DNA from: Gyromitra esculenta
Lineage: Eukaryota; Ascomycota; Pezizomycetes; Pezizales; Discinaceae
Direction of reading: 5' to 3'
DNA length: 64,000 nt
NCBI GenBank assembly: GCA_038503075.1
Contig: JBCAML010000012.1
Location: 248,001-312,000, forward strand
In this document: positions 26,285-38,062 of the stretch, piece by piece
Layout: every line of letters begins with the position of its first letter
How positions within the stretch are numbered: position 1 is the stretch's first letter
Made by a program: the position numbers and the translations under genes
Notes under the pieces: generated by a model
What the model was told of the DNA's origin: nothing
The model's database searches: none
The model's input: only the letters and a program-made list of their open reading frames with translations

Positions 26285-26494
26285 GGGGGATAGGGAGTTT
26301 TTTTATGCATAATACCCCAGTTCTATTTTCCTGTAGACTTTCTCGTTTATTGTGGAACTTTATTTGCCTTTATTTCTGGACCTGTTTGTGTGTGGTCTTT
26401 ATCTTTTACGGTTTACTTGAACCATCTTTATTAAATTTTCGGAACTCATTTCGTTTCTGTTGGTGTTGAGTTTATTTTTGGCTAAAACGATATA

Positions 26495-26945
26495 CAGACG
26501 AGTGAAAAAAGTGAGGAAACAACGACCAAAACACACCAAAATCGGCCAACTTCACAACCAAAAACCTCTTTATTAAAATTAGCTAAGTGACATGACTAGC
26601 CTACCAGTGACTTCATCACTCATAAACTCTCTATAAGTGAATTTCTGGGCTATTCCATTTAGAGGATCATAGGCTAGAACTTTTTAAAGTTGTAGTATAC
26701 GTACCCATAGATTTCCGTTGCATCATACCTTTCCTAACCAAAATTGGGTAAATAACTAAACCTCATGAAGTCAAAGGCTCCTATTTCAATACAGAAAATT
26801 CATGGATCCAAATTCCAGAGCTATTAGATGTGTCCCACTACTCAGTTTTTTGTTGGCACAACTCTTAGTGGGAAGTAAATTGAGCTAAAGTTGGCTTGTT
26901 TTGGTGTATATTGACCCTTGTTTCGTCACATTTTTCACTCGTCTG
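26495..26945. mobile_element. MITE-like element, 451 bp, long inverted ends
   Basis: Terminal inverted repeats of 58 bp match at about 48 positions. The left starts CAGACGAGTGAAAAAAGTGA and the right, reversed, CAGACGAGTGAAAAATGTGA. TA flanks both ends (26493-26494 and 26946-26947). The interior is AT-rich and non-coding. It lies just past the stop codon of the nuclease-like gene. Confidence 0.85.
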
Positions 26946-27917
26946 TACATACATAGTTACTAGAAGAAGTCAGGTACCAGCATTCAAGCAATGCATAAAG
27001 AGCTCAAGATATATTAAAATTCGAGCTAACTAGCAGGTTATTGCATTTACATAGAGTAGCCACAGAAAAGTCAAATTAGATATGGATCAGCCCACTGGAT
27101 GCGTGTATGAGTAATCTATCTATCTATCTAGATCAGCCCATGGTAGTAAACCTCCGAGTGATCACATATGCCTCGTTCTAGGAATCAGTCGCAACCTGTG
27201 TCCATAATTGACAAAACCTTCCATATACAGGGTAGTGGTATACAAGCTAGGGGTCGATACCAACCCTCACTTCTGATTGGGATGGATTCTGCTTGTATCC
27301 TCTCTCCTTACAATACTTCTCCAACTCACAATTTCCCCTTTCCTCCTGCATCCTCCACCCCCCGCTATTGAAACGCTAGAAGATTGGTATTAACGACCAC
27401 CGATAGTAGCCTAAAGACCAGAGCTCGACTATAACAATAGTCTACAGTGCCAGTTATGGATGCTTAAGTTCCTAAAATTTGGTATAAGGCTTAGCTATCT
27501 CTGTTGAGTTGCTATGTATTCTTCCCCTCATTTGCTAAATTCCAGAGCACGTACAATTTGACAGAGTATTGATCCCGTATCCATTATTCTAGGATATGAT
27601 CTTACGGTCTTTTTATAGTCGAGATACATCACTGCACAAGAACCTGAAGACGCGACTTCAAATAAACCTAGAATCTTCGCCCGGTTTCTCTCTCAATATA
27701 ATTAGGAAGCATCTTCTCTGCCAAGACGAGTGATTGCTGGTGAATGTTATGTTGGGCCGGGTAACCCGATACTGTCCTTAGCAACAACAGCTTCTGCTTT
27801 CCTTTACAACCAAACATACGCCCGCCTCACGAGTCACGACACCTCCGGCATCACCTAAAAACATCTCAAACACCCGCGAATCACCATCCAGTGCCTCGCG
27901 GCATCACTTCCTTCGCC
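26946..27917. other. Upstream region of rse1
   Basis: About 1 kb without a gene. It contains a (TCTA)n microsatellite near 27113-27131 flanked by two copies of GATCAGCCCA, and the presumed rse1 promoter and pyrimidine-rich leader. Confidence 0.5.
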
Positions 27918-30900
27918 ATGTCGGGCAATTCCAACATGTTCCTCTACTCATTGACGGTGCTTCAACCGTCATCCATCACTCAAGCCATTCTGGGCGCCTT
28001 CAGCGGGAAGAAGCAGCAAGAGATCATTGTAGCCCAGGGTTCGCGACTATCGCTACTACGACCAGATCCTACGCAGGGGAAAGTACATTCAGTACTGACA
28101 CATGATGTATTTGGCATCATCCGGTGTTTGGCGGCGTTTCGATTGGCGGGGAGCTCGAAAGGTACGTTTCCTTCTCAGGGCACCGTTGTCCTTTCTTTTT
28201 TTTTTTTTTGCCTCTGCAGCTTAGTGATATTTTGGAAGTGACATAAGGTCAGCGCGTCTCGACGAGGACGACGAGGACGGTGGAAAAATAAATAAATAGA
28301 CGTGTCTAGAACACGTTGCGAGAAGAATTCGGGCTAACAGGGGTGGTTCACAGACTACATCATCGTCGGTTCTGACTCTGGCCGAATCACAATCCTCGAG
28401 TACCAACCTGCGGCCAATAAATTCCATCGTTTACATCTCGAAACGTTTGGTAAATCTGGTGTTCGTCGCGTTATCCCCGGTCAATTCCTCGCATGCGATC
28501 CCAAAGGGCGTGCATGCCTGATTTCGTCCGTGGAAAAGAATAAGCTCGTCTACGTACTCAACCGTAATGCCCAGGCTGAGCTGACTATCTCGAGTCCACT
28601 TGAAGCACATAAACCGCATTGTCTCGTGTTTGCGCTAGTAGCTCTAGACGTCGGATATGAGAACCCGGTATTCGCGGCATTGGAGGTGGACTACGGGGAG
28701 AGCGACCAGGATGCAACAGGCATAGCATATGAGCAGATTGAGAAAATGTTGGTTTATTATGAGCTGGACTTGGGGCTTAACCATGTCGTGAGGAAGTGGT
28801 CGGATCCAATTGATAGGACAGCCAATATCTTGTTCCAGGTTCCGGGAGGTACGGATGGGCCGTCGGGGGTGTTGGTTTGCGCGGAGGATAATATTTACTA
28901 TCGTCACATGGGAAGGGCAGCCCATAGAGTACCAATACCAAGAAGGCGAGGGGCGTGCGAGGATCCGAACAGGAAAAGGTCGATTGTTTCAGGAGTGATG
29001 CACAAGATGAGGGGTGCTTTCTTCTTCCTGTTACAGACGGAGGATGGGGATTTGTTGAAGGTCACATTGGACTACGAGGACGACTCTGGTGTCTCACGGA
29101 TCAAAGTGAAGTACTTTGACACTGTACCACTTGCAACAAGTTTGCTTATCCTCAAGAGCGGATTCTTGTTTGTGGCGTCTGAAGGTGGGAACCAGTAAGT
29201 TACCTGTCCTAAATTTACGTCCTGCACATTTTGCTTATAATATGCTAGCCATTTCTACCAATTTGAGAAACTTGGCGATGATGATGAAGAAGCCGAGTTC
29301 TCTAGCGAGAACTTCTCGCCCGATTCTCTTGACGAATACACCCCTGTTTACTTCCACCCACGTGCCCCCGAGAATCTCTCACTTGTGGAGGCTATCGATA
29401 GCATGAATCCCGTCATCGACTCCAAAATCGCCAATCTAACAGATGAAGATGCACCCCAAATCTATACTGTCTGTGGAACTGGGCCTCGCTCAACTTTCCG
29501 TATCCTTAAACACGGCCTTGAAACTACCGAGATTGTGTCCTCAGAGCTACCAGGTGTTCCGAGCGCTGTGTGGACTACGAAACTGACGAGCGGGGACGAG
29601 TTTGATGCCTATATTGTCCTATCGTTCACCAACGGTACGTTGGTACTCAGTATCGGTGAGACTGTAGAGGAGGTCACAGATACAGGGTTCCTCTCCTCAG
29701 CACCTACACTAGCCGTTCAGCAACTTGGGGACGATGCCCTTTTGCAAGTTCATCCAAAGGGTATCAGACACATTCGCGCAGATAGAAGAGTCAACGAGTG
29801 GCCAGCGCCGCAGCATAGATCCATTGTCGCAGCATCTACAAACGCGCGTCAAGTAGCTGTAGCCCTCTCAAGTGGCGAGATTGTATATTTTGAGATGGAC
29901 TCTGACGGCCAACTTGCTGAATACGAGGAGAAGAAAGAAATGAGTGGTACGGTTACATGTCTCTCGCTCGGTGAAGTCCCGGAGGGCCGTGTTCGATCCT
30001 CGTTTCTAGCCGTAGGATGCGATGATGCGACAGTTAGAATCTTATCACTTGATCCTGACTCTACGCTGGAGAGTAAATCCGTCCAGGCATTGACGTCTGC
30101 ACCATCGAGCCTGTGTATCATGGCAATGCCGGATTCGGCAGCAGAGACATCAAAGAGCTCAACGCTGTATTTGCATATTGGTCTTTATAGTGGCGTTTAC
30201 CTCCGAACTGTCCTTGATACCGTAACAGGGGAGCTGACAGATACCCGAACCCGTTTCCTTGGCCCTCGCCCTGTCAAGATCTTCAAAGTAATCGCGCAAG
30301 GCCAACCCGCCGTGCTAGCTCTCTCCAGTCGCCCTTGGCTAGGCTACAACGATGGTCGTGGTCAATTCATGCTTACACCTTTAACTTATCCTATGCTTGA
30401 ATGGGGTTGGACATTCAGCAGCGAGCAGTGTCCAGAGGGGATGGTCGGGATTCAGGGCCAGAACCTCCGGATCTTCACTATTGAGAAACTCACCGATAAC
30501 CTTCAGCAGGAGAGCATTCTGCTAAGCTATACACCAAGGAAGATGCTGAAACATCCGGATCAGCCGCTGTTCTATGTAATATGTGCAGACGCGAACACGC
30601 TAAGTGCCGCAACCAAGCAGAAGCTACTTACGGGCGCACAGAATGGGGAGAGCACGGAACTACCACCAGCGGAGTTTGGAAATCCGAAGGGAGAAGGGCA
30701 TTGGGCGAGTTGTATTAGCGTTGTGGACCCGCTAGGTAAGGAGGTGTTGCAGAAAATTGAACTGGAGGAGAACGAGGCTGCTTTCTCGATTGCGGCGGTT
30801 TCGTTTGCGAGTCAGGAAGACGAGACGTTCCTAGTGGTTGGCACCGGAAAAGATACAAAGCTCTCTCCTAGGTCGTCGACAAATGGGTATATTCACATTT

Positions 30901-31846
30901 ATCGTTTCCTCAATGATGGACGTGAGCTGGAGTTCATCCACAAAACCAAAGTCGATGAGCCGCCTCTTGCGCTCCTCGGCTTCCAGGGTCGACTTCTCGC
31001 TGGTATTGGTCGAGATCTCAAGGTCTTTGACCTCGGCATGCGCCAGCTCCTCCGAAAAGCGCAAGGACAGGTCGCCCCCAACCTGATCACTGGCTTACAG
31101 ACACAGGGTTCTAGAATTATTGTTAGCGATGTCCAGGAGAGTGTGATCTACGTTGTTTACAAATACCAGGACAATCGGCTGATCCCCTTTGTTGATGACA
31201 TGATCCCACGCTGGACCACTTGTACGACCATGATCGACTACGAGACCGTCTGCGGGGGGGACAAATTCGGCAATCTTTGGATTGTCCGCTGTCCACAAAA
31301 AGCGTCGGACGAATCTGACGAAGATCCAGCGGGCGGACACCTTATCCATGAGCGATCTTATCTTCAGGGTGCTCCTAATCGGCTCGCGCTTGTCTGCCAC
31401 TTTTACACACAAGACATTCCGACGTCTATCCAAAAAGCACAACTGGTGGCCGGGGGGAAAGACACGCTTGTGTGGACAGGGCTTCAGGGAACGATTGGGC
31501 TCATGGTTCCGTTCGTCAGCAGAGAGGATGTGGATTTCTTCCAGACGCTAGAACAGCATATGCGGACGGAAGATGCGCCATTGGCTGGTAGAGACCATCT
31601 CATCTATAGGAGCTACTATGTGCCCGTGAAGGGAGTGGTCGACGGAGATCTTTGCGAGAGGTTCACGTTACTAGGGAGGGATAAGAAGGCGGTTATTGCG
31701 CAGGAGCTGGATCGAAGTGTAAGAGAGGTGGAAAGGAAGATTGCGGTATGGTTTTTATTTTTATTTTTTTGAACTGAGTTTAGCTTTTACTTGGCGATGA
31801 TGCTGACGTGTGTAAACAGGACATGAGGAGCCGCGTTGCGTACTAG
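27918..31846 (+). CDS. rse1: Splicing factor SF3b subunit 3 (Rse1/SF3B3)
   Basis: Rse1 is the scaffold of the SF3b complex in the U2 snRNP, where it supports branch-point recognition during pre-spliceosome assembly in the nucleus. It belongs to the DDB1/CPSF160 family of triple beta-propeller proteins. Four exons close in phase: 27918-28161, 28354-29194, 29249-31745, 31820-31846, giving 1202 aa (human is about 1217). Conserved stretches cover the whole protein: [10 protein letters not shown] and [16 protein letters not shown] near the N-terminus, [95 protein letters not shown] and [16 protein letters not shown]. The last exon is only 27 nt and encodes DMRSRVAY. The ATG at 27918 was chosen over 27891 because [12 protein letters not shown] aligns with the family start. 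Confidence 0.97.
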
Positions 31847-33640
31847 ATGATACTTATTGTGCAGTTTATGTTGATGGGGTAACAGATGTACTCTAGAGCT
31901 TTGGTGATTTTTTTTCTTTCCCTTTTATTATTGTTTCTTGTATGTTTTTTTTTTGTTTCTTTTTCTCGTTCAGTGTACGGATATGCGGAAAGGTAATGTG
32001 AATGCGGATGATGAGAATGTGATGAGATAGTGGTGGCGGAAGGTACCGCTCGTTTCGTTGGTGATACCGCATTGGCTTGCGTAAGCGGAGCGTAACACGG
32101 ACGGCTCTAAATAAATAAAGTTGAAGCACTCGAGCCGTACCGTGCTGTTGGCGCTCATTCAACACGACTCCAATGGCAGCCGCGACGGGGGGGTGCAAAA
32201 CAGCTCAGAGCCGTGATAGCCCGGATCTGTTTAGGGGCGACGAGACAGCTGGATTGAGCATGGGAGGGAGTATCGGACTCGCGGAGGGGATTAAAAGCCT
32301 CAGGGCGAAAGGCTTGTATCTGCCTGGCGAGGCATTGGGAAATATTGAGCTCACTTCAGTTGGGGTGCGAGAGAGAGCACTGTGCATACATACATATACC
32401 TACATACATTGCTCCCCCCAGTGAGCCACACCCGGCCAAGGGGTTCCACGAAATAAGGAAGGAAGGAGAGTAGAGTAGAGATTAGTTGGATTCACAATCG
32501 GCGACTTCGAACAGCTACATACACATCCACGATGAATGATTGCGTCACGACCAATCTTCTGCAGCGAACCCTTTTATACATCTACATACTCTATTAAATT
32601 CTCTGTCCCCTTTCCGCCAGATCTGCGGCGAGCACCCTGCTCGGGAAAGCGCACGGTCTTTTTTTTCCTTTTTCGAAGATGTCTGTAGAGTACGGATTAG
32701 TGCAGCCGGGGGATCCAGGTTTCTGGTCTTCAGCTGAGTGCAAGAAAGGGGGAGGGCGAGGCGAGGGAAGGGGAGGGGAGGGAAGACACTGATCCAGAGC
32801 GCCCCAACCTTATTCAGATCCTCCCCACGACGATTGGGCGCGGCACACACAGATGTGAATGGGCGGTCCACAGGAACCCTAACCCTGGCTCGCCTGTTGG
32901 GAGCGGTCGAGCAGCGAGACAGCTGGACTGGGCAGGGCAGGGCAGGCTATTTATTGCGCTGCCAGACCGATGTTGGGGGACGCAAATAGACAGCGGGCGG
33001 GCTGGCTGGAGCCCGAACCGACAGTTGCACATGTGGGGTGATACGTGGTTCCGGAGCGGGGCGTTTCGCTACCGGCAACTCGAGATACCGTCGCCTGCAC
33101 GGCGCAAGAGCAGCTCTGGCGACAGCAGAGCAGAGGAGCTGGCCGTTCGCTGGGGCGTTGCCTGGGCTCGCTGGAGCATCACGGCCACGGGCGCTGGACG
33201 CAGACGCAGCACCCACTCACAGCCCATCACTCGGCCGGGCTGTGGGCGCCTCCGTTCTGCCCGCCGGCTTCTCGGCTGGCCTGGCCTGTCGCACTCAAAC
33301 ACATATTGCTGCTGCACCACACAATTGATCGCTCGCTGAGTTGCTTTTTCCGCCAATCGCCCGATTTGTGAAGCCTTCAGTGCAGTGCCCGTGCCCTTTT
33401 CTGCAACGTAGTGCCTCTGGCTCTGGCACCCCCCAGGAAAAAGGAATATCCCACGCATGCATGGCTCGGCGACTGCTGCTTCTTCAATGGCCTTCAATGG
33501 CCTGCCTGCTGCTTCCCTCCGGCTCATAGACTCAAGTCGAGTCGCTTGCCAGAACTTCCCTCTGCCCTCCGTCGTCCCTCACGAGAACGAGCCCAGGGAT
33601 CCCTCATCTAATGCTTCACTCTACAGGAAACGACTTCACG
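31847..33640. other. Intergenic region, GC-rich in its second half
   Basis: 1.8 kb between rse1 and the STAND-N-terminal gene. The first part is AT-rich (rse1 3' flank with poly-T). From about 32600 it becomes GC-rich, with purine tracts (32750-32800, AGGCGAGGGAAGGGGAGGGG type) and overlapping open frames on both strands. These look composition-driven, not coding. It probably includes the promoter and leader of the next gene; a leader intron ending near 33626 is possible. Confidence 0.45.
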
Positions 33641-35858
33641 ATGGCAGAGCTGTTCGGCCTGCTGGCCTCGCTGACCGGCCTCATCTCCACGGCCAGCAAG
33701 ATCTCGGCCCAGCTCTCCCACTTCACCGCCAGCTTCCGCACGGCGCCCCGCAACGCCCAGAGCCTGGCGTCCGAGCTCCAGGAGCTCTGCTCCGTCCTCG
33801 ACAAGCTGTGGAGGATCTTCAGCGGCCGGCAGCCACGCGAAACCGACCCGCTGGCGAATCTGCAGAACGTGCTCGACAACTGCAGCGAGAGGCTGGAGGA
33901 ACTGAGGATGTTTGCAAAGGCCCATGTCACCCAGGAAGGTGATCGGGCGGTTTCGCGACAGCTGAAGAGGTGGACGTGGAGCTTTCAGGAGAAGGAGGTG
34001 GCTGCGATGAAGGGCCAGCTCGAGGCCCATAAAGCGACTTTGAACATCGCTTTGTTACTTTGCACTCAGTACGCAGTTTCTCCTCCCCACCTCCTCTCTC
34101 GTTTGTGTGTTTGTTTTTTTCTTTCTAAATATATTCGTGGTGTTGTGATTGCCAAACTTCATATTCTAATCAACTCCCCCCACCCACCCAGCAGGGAAAC
34201 CGCATCGGTTAGAGGGACAGCCGCCCTCCAGGACCGTATCCGGGAGGTCGACAACCGGCTCATTAGCGACGGGGACAAGGCGAAATCCGACGCCGTATAC
34301 GCATCGAGCGATATACTGCGGCGATACCTCGAATCCTGCAGCAAGTCAGCCGTCTTCTCGCTGCGCTCATCCAGCCCAATATATCAGAAACGAATTAGCA
34401 CTTCCCTCCTGCCCAGAGTTGCCGAAGACGAGATCCAGTCTCCGAATAGGAGTAAATCTGTTCCTCCTCCTCCTCCTCTTCTTCCTCCCGCTACCACTAC
34501 TATTGTTGCCGATAATATAGGTAAGTAAAATAAAAATAAAAATATCTTTTTTGTGGAAATTTTTGTGTGTGTTCCGGATGAGCCAGAAAGTCCTCATTTG
34601 AAATTGGTGAATTTGTGAAATTCTAGGATCCGGAGATGACATAATCAGAAGTTCGTCGGCAATGTCCATGAGACCGGCTCGATATGTCTCTGGGCGCAAC
34701 CTCCACAGGCGACATTCGGACATATCGCCAAAACCGAGGCCTGAGAGCTCCAAACGGAACTCGGATCCACAGTTGCAGTTTCGCAATAGCAAGAGTAATA
34801 GCAACAGCAACAACAGCAACAACAACAGCAACAGTAGCAGCAGCAGCAGCAGCAGCATCGGCGGATATCAGAATGGGGCAGGGTCAACCGAGAGGATGGG
34901 GAGTCAGAGAGTGGCAAAGGATGCTAGACCGACGACTGGCCAGATCTGGGCAGATATGAGGTCCCTCGTCGACCAGAATCTGCCGCACGAGGTTATGTCG
35001 GAACAGTTCCTGCAGGCCCAGTCGCGCCTGGAACAGTCTCGGGGTAAAACCAACGGCGGTGGTGGTGGCGGACGACGCGATAATGGGAACAACCCAGACA
35101 GGATCGAGCAACTCGGTGGTGCGCCGGCCAGACGCGACACCGTCGAGCGCAAGATCACCAAATCCCCGCACCACCTCCAGAAGAAGCCGACTGCAGCGAA
35201 AAAGACCGCAGAGCCGAAAGGAAAAGCCAAGGACGTGAAAGCGATGATAAAAGTGGAAGTCAAGGAAACAACCCCACCATCACGCCCAGAAGCGAAGCGA
35301 AAATCGACAAAAGAAAAAGCCCGCGCAAAGGCAGCCGCGCAAAAGGCAGCCCTCGAAGAACAATCCGCCGCCGAGCGCGCACAGCTAGCAGCCAAGTACA
35401 GAGGCCTCATCCTCCCAGGCGCGCCGCAGCCAGACCGGTTGAGCAAGAACATCGTCTCGGAGATCAAGGTCGTCAATGAGAAGCCGAAGCAGACCCCCCC
35501 CGACGACGCGCCCAGACCGGAGAAAATTAGACCGTTGAGCAACGCGTGGAGCCCGGCGAATACGAAGATATCAAAGACCCATGTGTGCAAAGAGGTTTTG
35601 GACGAATCTCAAATACATTACACTGAAGAGGTAAGAGTTTCCAGTGAATATCGCACCCGGGGGAAGAGGGGGGGGTGGTGGGAGGGGTGGGAGGGGTGGT
35701 TTATGATTATCTCTACACTGCACTGCACTGCACTGGTTCTTGTGCTGACACGGCGGCGGGGTGGGTTTTAGTTGGAGTATTTCGTCATCCATCAGAATGT
35801 TTCTTTAACAGATCAGATCAATCTGCGGGTTCGTACAAATGAAATTCGGGGTGTATAA
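33641..35858 (+). CDS. STAND/PigL-type N-terminal domain protein with low-complexity tail
   Basis: 614 aa from four exons that close in phase: 33641-34068, 34195-34520, 34627-35630, 35772-35858. Residues 1 to about 140 (MAELFGLLASLTGLISTASK, then ASELQELCSVLDKLWRIF) resemble the helical N-terminal domain that fungal STAND/NLR and PigL-like proteins carry (PF17111 type). No NACHT, NB-ARC or repeat domain follows. Instead there is a serine-rich linker, an Asn/Ser tract at about residues 305-328 encoded by AAC/AGC repeats, a Gly run near 395, and a Lys/Ala/Glu-rich, probably helical stretch at about 449-511 (KAKDVKAM to AAKYRG). The function is unknown. Membrane or death-signalling roles of related N-terminal domains are family knowledge, not visible here. 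Intron 3 contains a strong G-run tract. Confidence 0.75.
35655..35705 (+). repeat. G-rich quadruplex-like tract and CACTG repeat in intron 3
   Basis: At about 35662-35699 the intron sense strand has repeated runs of 3-6 G separated by T or A (GGGGTGGTGGGAGGGGTGGG), enough for a G-quadruplex. It is followed by four tandem CACTG/CTGCA units (about 35715-35736). It lies wholly inside the intron 35631-35771. Confidence 0.6.
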
Positions 35859-36245
35859 AAGATGGAAAAAAGGGATTATCTAAGGAGGTGGCTTTTTTTT
35901 TAAATTTTTTTATCATCATCAAGGGACTGACTGGGTAGGACAGTATTATGGGGGGAGGGGGGGAGGGGAGGGGTTGGTTGGTTGGTTTAGGGAATGTATT
36001 CGTAGAGCTTTCAAAAATTCATCTGTAGAGTAATATGTAGTTTCAGTATTTGAAAAAAACACCACCACCTTTTCTTTGGTCATACCGAAATCTATTTTTT
36101 TCGCCATTTTTCTTTCTCTTTCTCCCCACGCCCTACGAGTAGGCAGCAGGTAGCAGGTAGTAGGTAGGAAGTAGAGGAAGCAGGAGGAAGCAGGTACTTC
36201 AGAGGCTACCATAATCTTATCCCGCATATGGTATACACATACATA

Positions 36246-36477
36246 CAGTAGCAGTCGTCTAATGAGGCGACAGCTGCAAAGCAACGCCCAGAAATATGGG
36301 CAATTTCTCCATGCACACTATGAAGTTCGGATATAGAAATAAGCCAAATAGGTAGTAATACAGAAAACATGTCTTTATTTCGTGTGTTTTTCTGAGCTCT
36401 GTAATGAGCGTGGAGAAATTGCCCATACTGTTAGGGCGTGGTTTTGTTGCTGTCGCCTCATCAAACGGCCACTACTG
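36246..36477. mobile_element. MITE-like element with about 75-bp inverted ends
   Basis: Left and right arms match as inverted repeats over about 75 bp with scattered mismatches and small indels. They share ATGAGGCGACAGC and TATGGGCAATTTCTCCA. The ends read CAGTAG..CTACTG. TA flanks both sides (36244-36245 and 36478-36479). Only about 80 bp lies between the arms, so the transcript would fold into a long hairpin. Confidence 0.83.
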
Positions 36478-36773
36478 TACATACATAGCTTGAAATAGAA
36501 CCCCTTCTCCCGCCTACATAACACTGTCTTAGACAAACAAACAAACCCCCCCCTCCCTCCTTGAAGCCGGGTTTCAGAAGAAGAAAAAAACCACAACCTG
36601 AGACCGTCCGTACCTTACTTGGGAGATAAGTTCCTAATGCGACAACCCCCCCTCCCCTCCCTCCCCCCTCCTCACTACATCTCATATGTAGGTTTTCGGG
36701 TTCATGCATAGATCTCGGGCAATTACATGTACATGTAAGTCTTGCTGCGTATATCCGGCCTGGGCGTGATATG

Positions 36774-36806
36774 GTGTGGTGTGGTGTGGTGTGGTGTGGT
36801 GTGGTG
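36774..36806 (+). repeat. (TGTGG)n microsatellite
   Basis: Six to seven uninterrupted pentanucleotide units. Confidence 0.85.
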
Positions 36807-38041
36807 TTAGCTACAAACTTTATTTCAACGTACCTCTTCCTCCTTCCCTCCCCTCCCCTCCCTCCCTCCCTCCTAGCGCCACACCACGTGGGGTATTGTT
36901 GTGGTTGCTAGGAGATGGTTTTAGATACACTCCCCTTTTCTTTCTTTCTTTCTTTCTGGGAGAGAGAGATTCTTTATTTGGTGGACGGGCGGGCTTAGGG
37001 TGGGTAGATAAGGCTTGGGATGTTTTGGTGGAGGGGGGAGGGGGGGAGTTCTGATCTGTCCTTTTTTATTTACTTGTTTTTTTTTGTTTCATTTACTTTT
37101 CGATAAAATTTAACAAAATTTAAAAATAAAAGGAAGGGTTGTTGTTGTGTGAATTTATGTTTATATTTGTATTTGTATTTGTATTTTTTTTTCTTTCAAG
37201 CCTTACGTTCTCTATCGTTATGGTTGCGATAGATTATAGTTGTCTATAGGTCTACTACCTACCGCAGCCAGGTCTAAATTACCTTTTTTATGTTGTTTGG
37301 GGAGGGATAGTAGTTGAAGTTAGTGCTGCTGCTGCTGCTAGTGCTACTGCTGCTTCATGTACTTCGTAAAGGGGGGGTATCCGGGAATCGGGGCGGAGCT
37401 AGCAATGGAGGATCCAATAAGAGCGTCGAAGTCCGAATCTATTCTTACGAATCGAACACAAGCCGGATTGAGGATCAGGGTTTGAAAAACTGGACTTATC
37501 AATTTTTGGGGGAACAAAAAACTCGCTTTAAGCTATTTCCGCACAAGATTTTAGACCGTGGGGATTGGGAGGGGTTTCCCTATTAAGTTAAACTTGTTAT
37601 ATATAATTAGACGTTGAATCGCTGGCTGTGCTCCGACGCATAGGGTCAGGTCTTCCCTTTTAGCCAAGAGAATTTTGGATTCCATTTAGCTCTTGGGAAC
37701 TGAATACCGAGTTTGGGGTGGATCGAGTAGATGGGGGGCAGTTACAACACAACCGATAGAGTTTGCGAATGAATTGGATTATTCATAAGTGGGGCAGATT
37801 TCTTCGGAAGGGCGATTGGATTTGTTCTATAGTCAGAGTATAGGATTTTGTTCGTCCAAAATAAGGTTGCGTATTGTCTTCAATTCGATACGCAGCAACT
37901 GTTTTGACTTTGACATAGCTGAGAGTATACAAAGAAGGTTGAGTACAGGATATGCAGCTGGGTATTCTGTACCTCCAATTCCCGTAAGGCACATACGGCT
38001 TTTGGGTTTGGGGCTGGGGGGGCTGAAATTTCGTGTGCTTC

Positions 38042-38062
38042 TAGATAGATAGATAGATAGAT
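38042..38062 (+). repeat. (TAGA)n microsatellite
   Basis: Five tetranucleotide units, bracketed by two direct copies of CGTGTGCTTCTAG (about 38031 and 38081). Confidence 0.8.

Noticed and set aside
22268..37420. GGCGGAACTAG (near 22283) and GGGGCGGAGCTAG (near 37390) resembling transposon end motifs
   Set aside because: Only single ends are seen, without matching inverted ends or target duplications.
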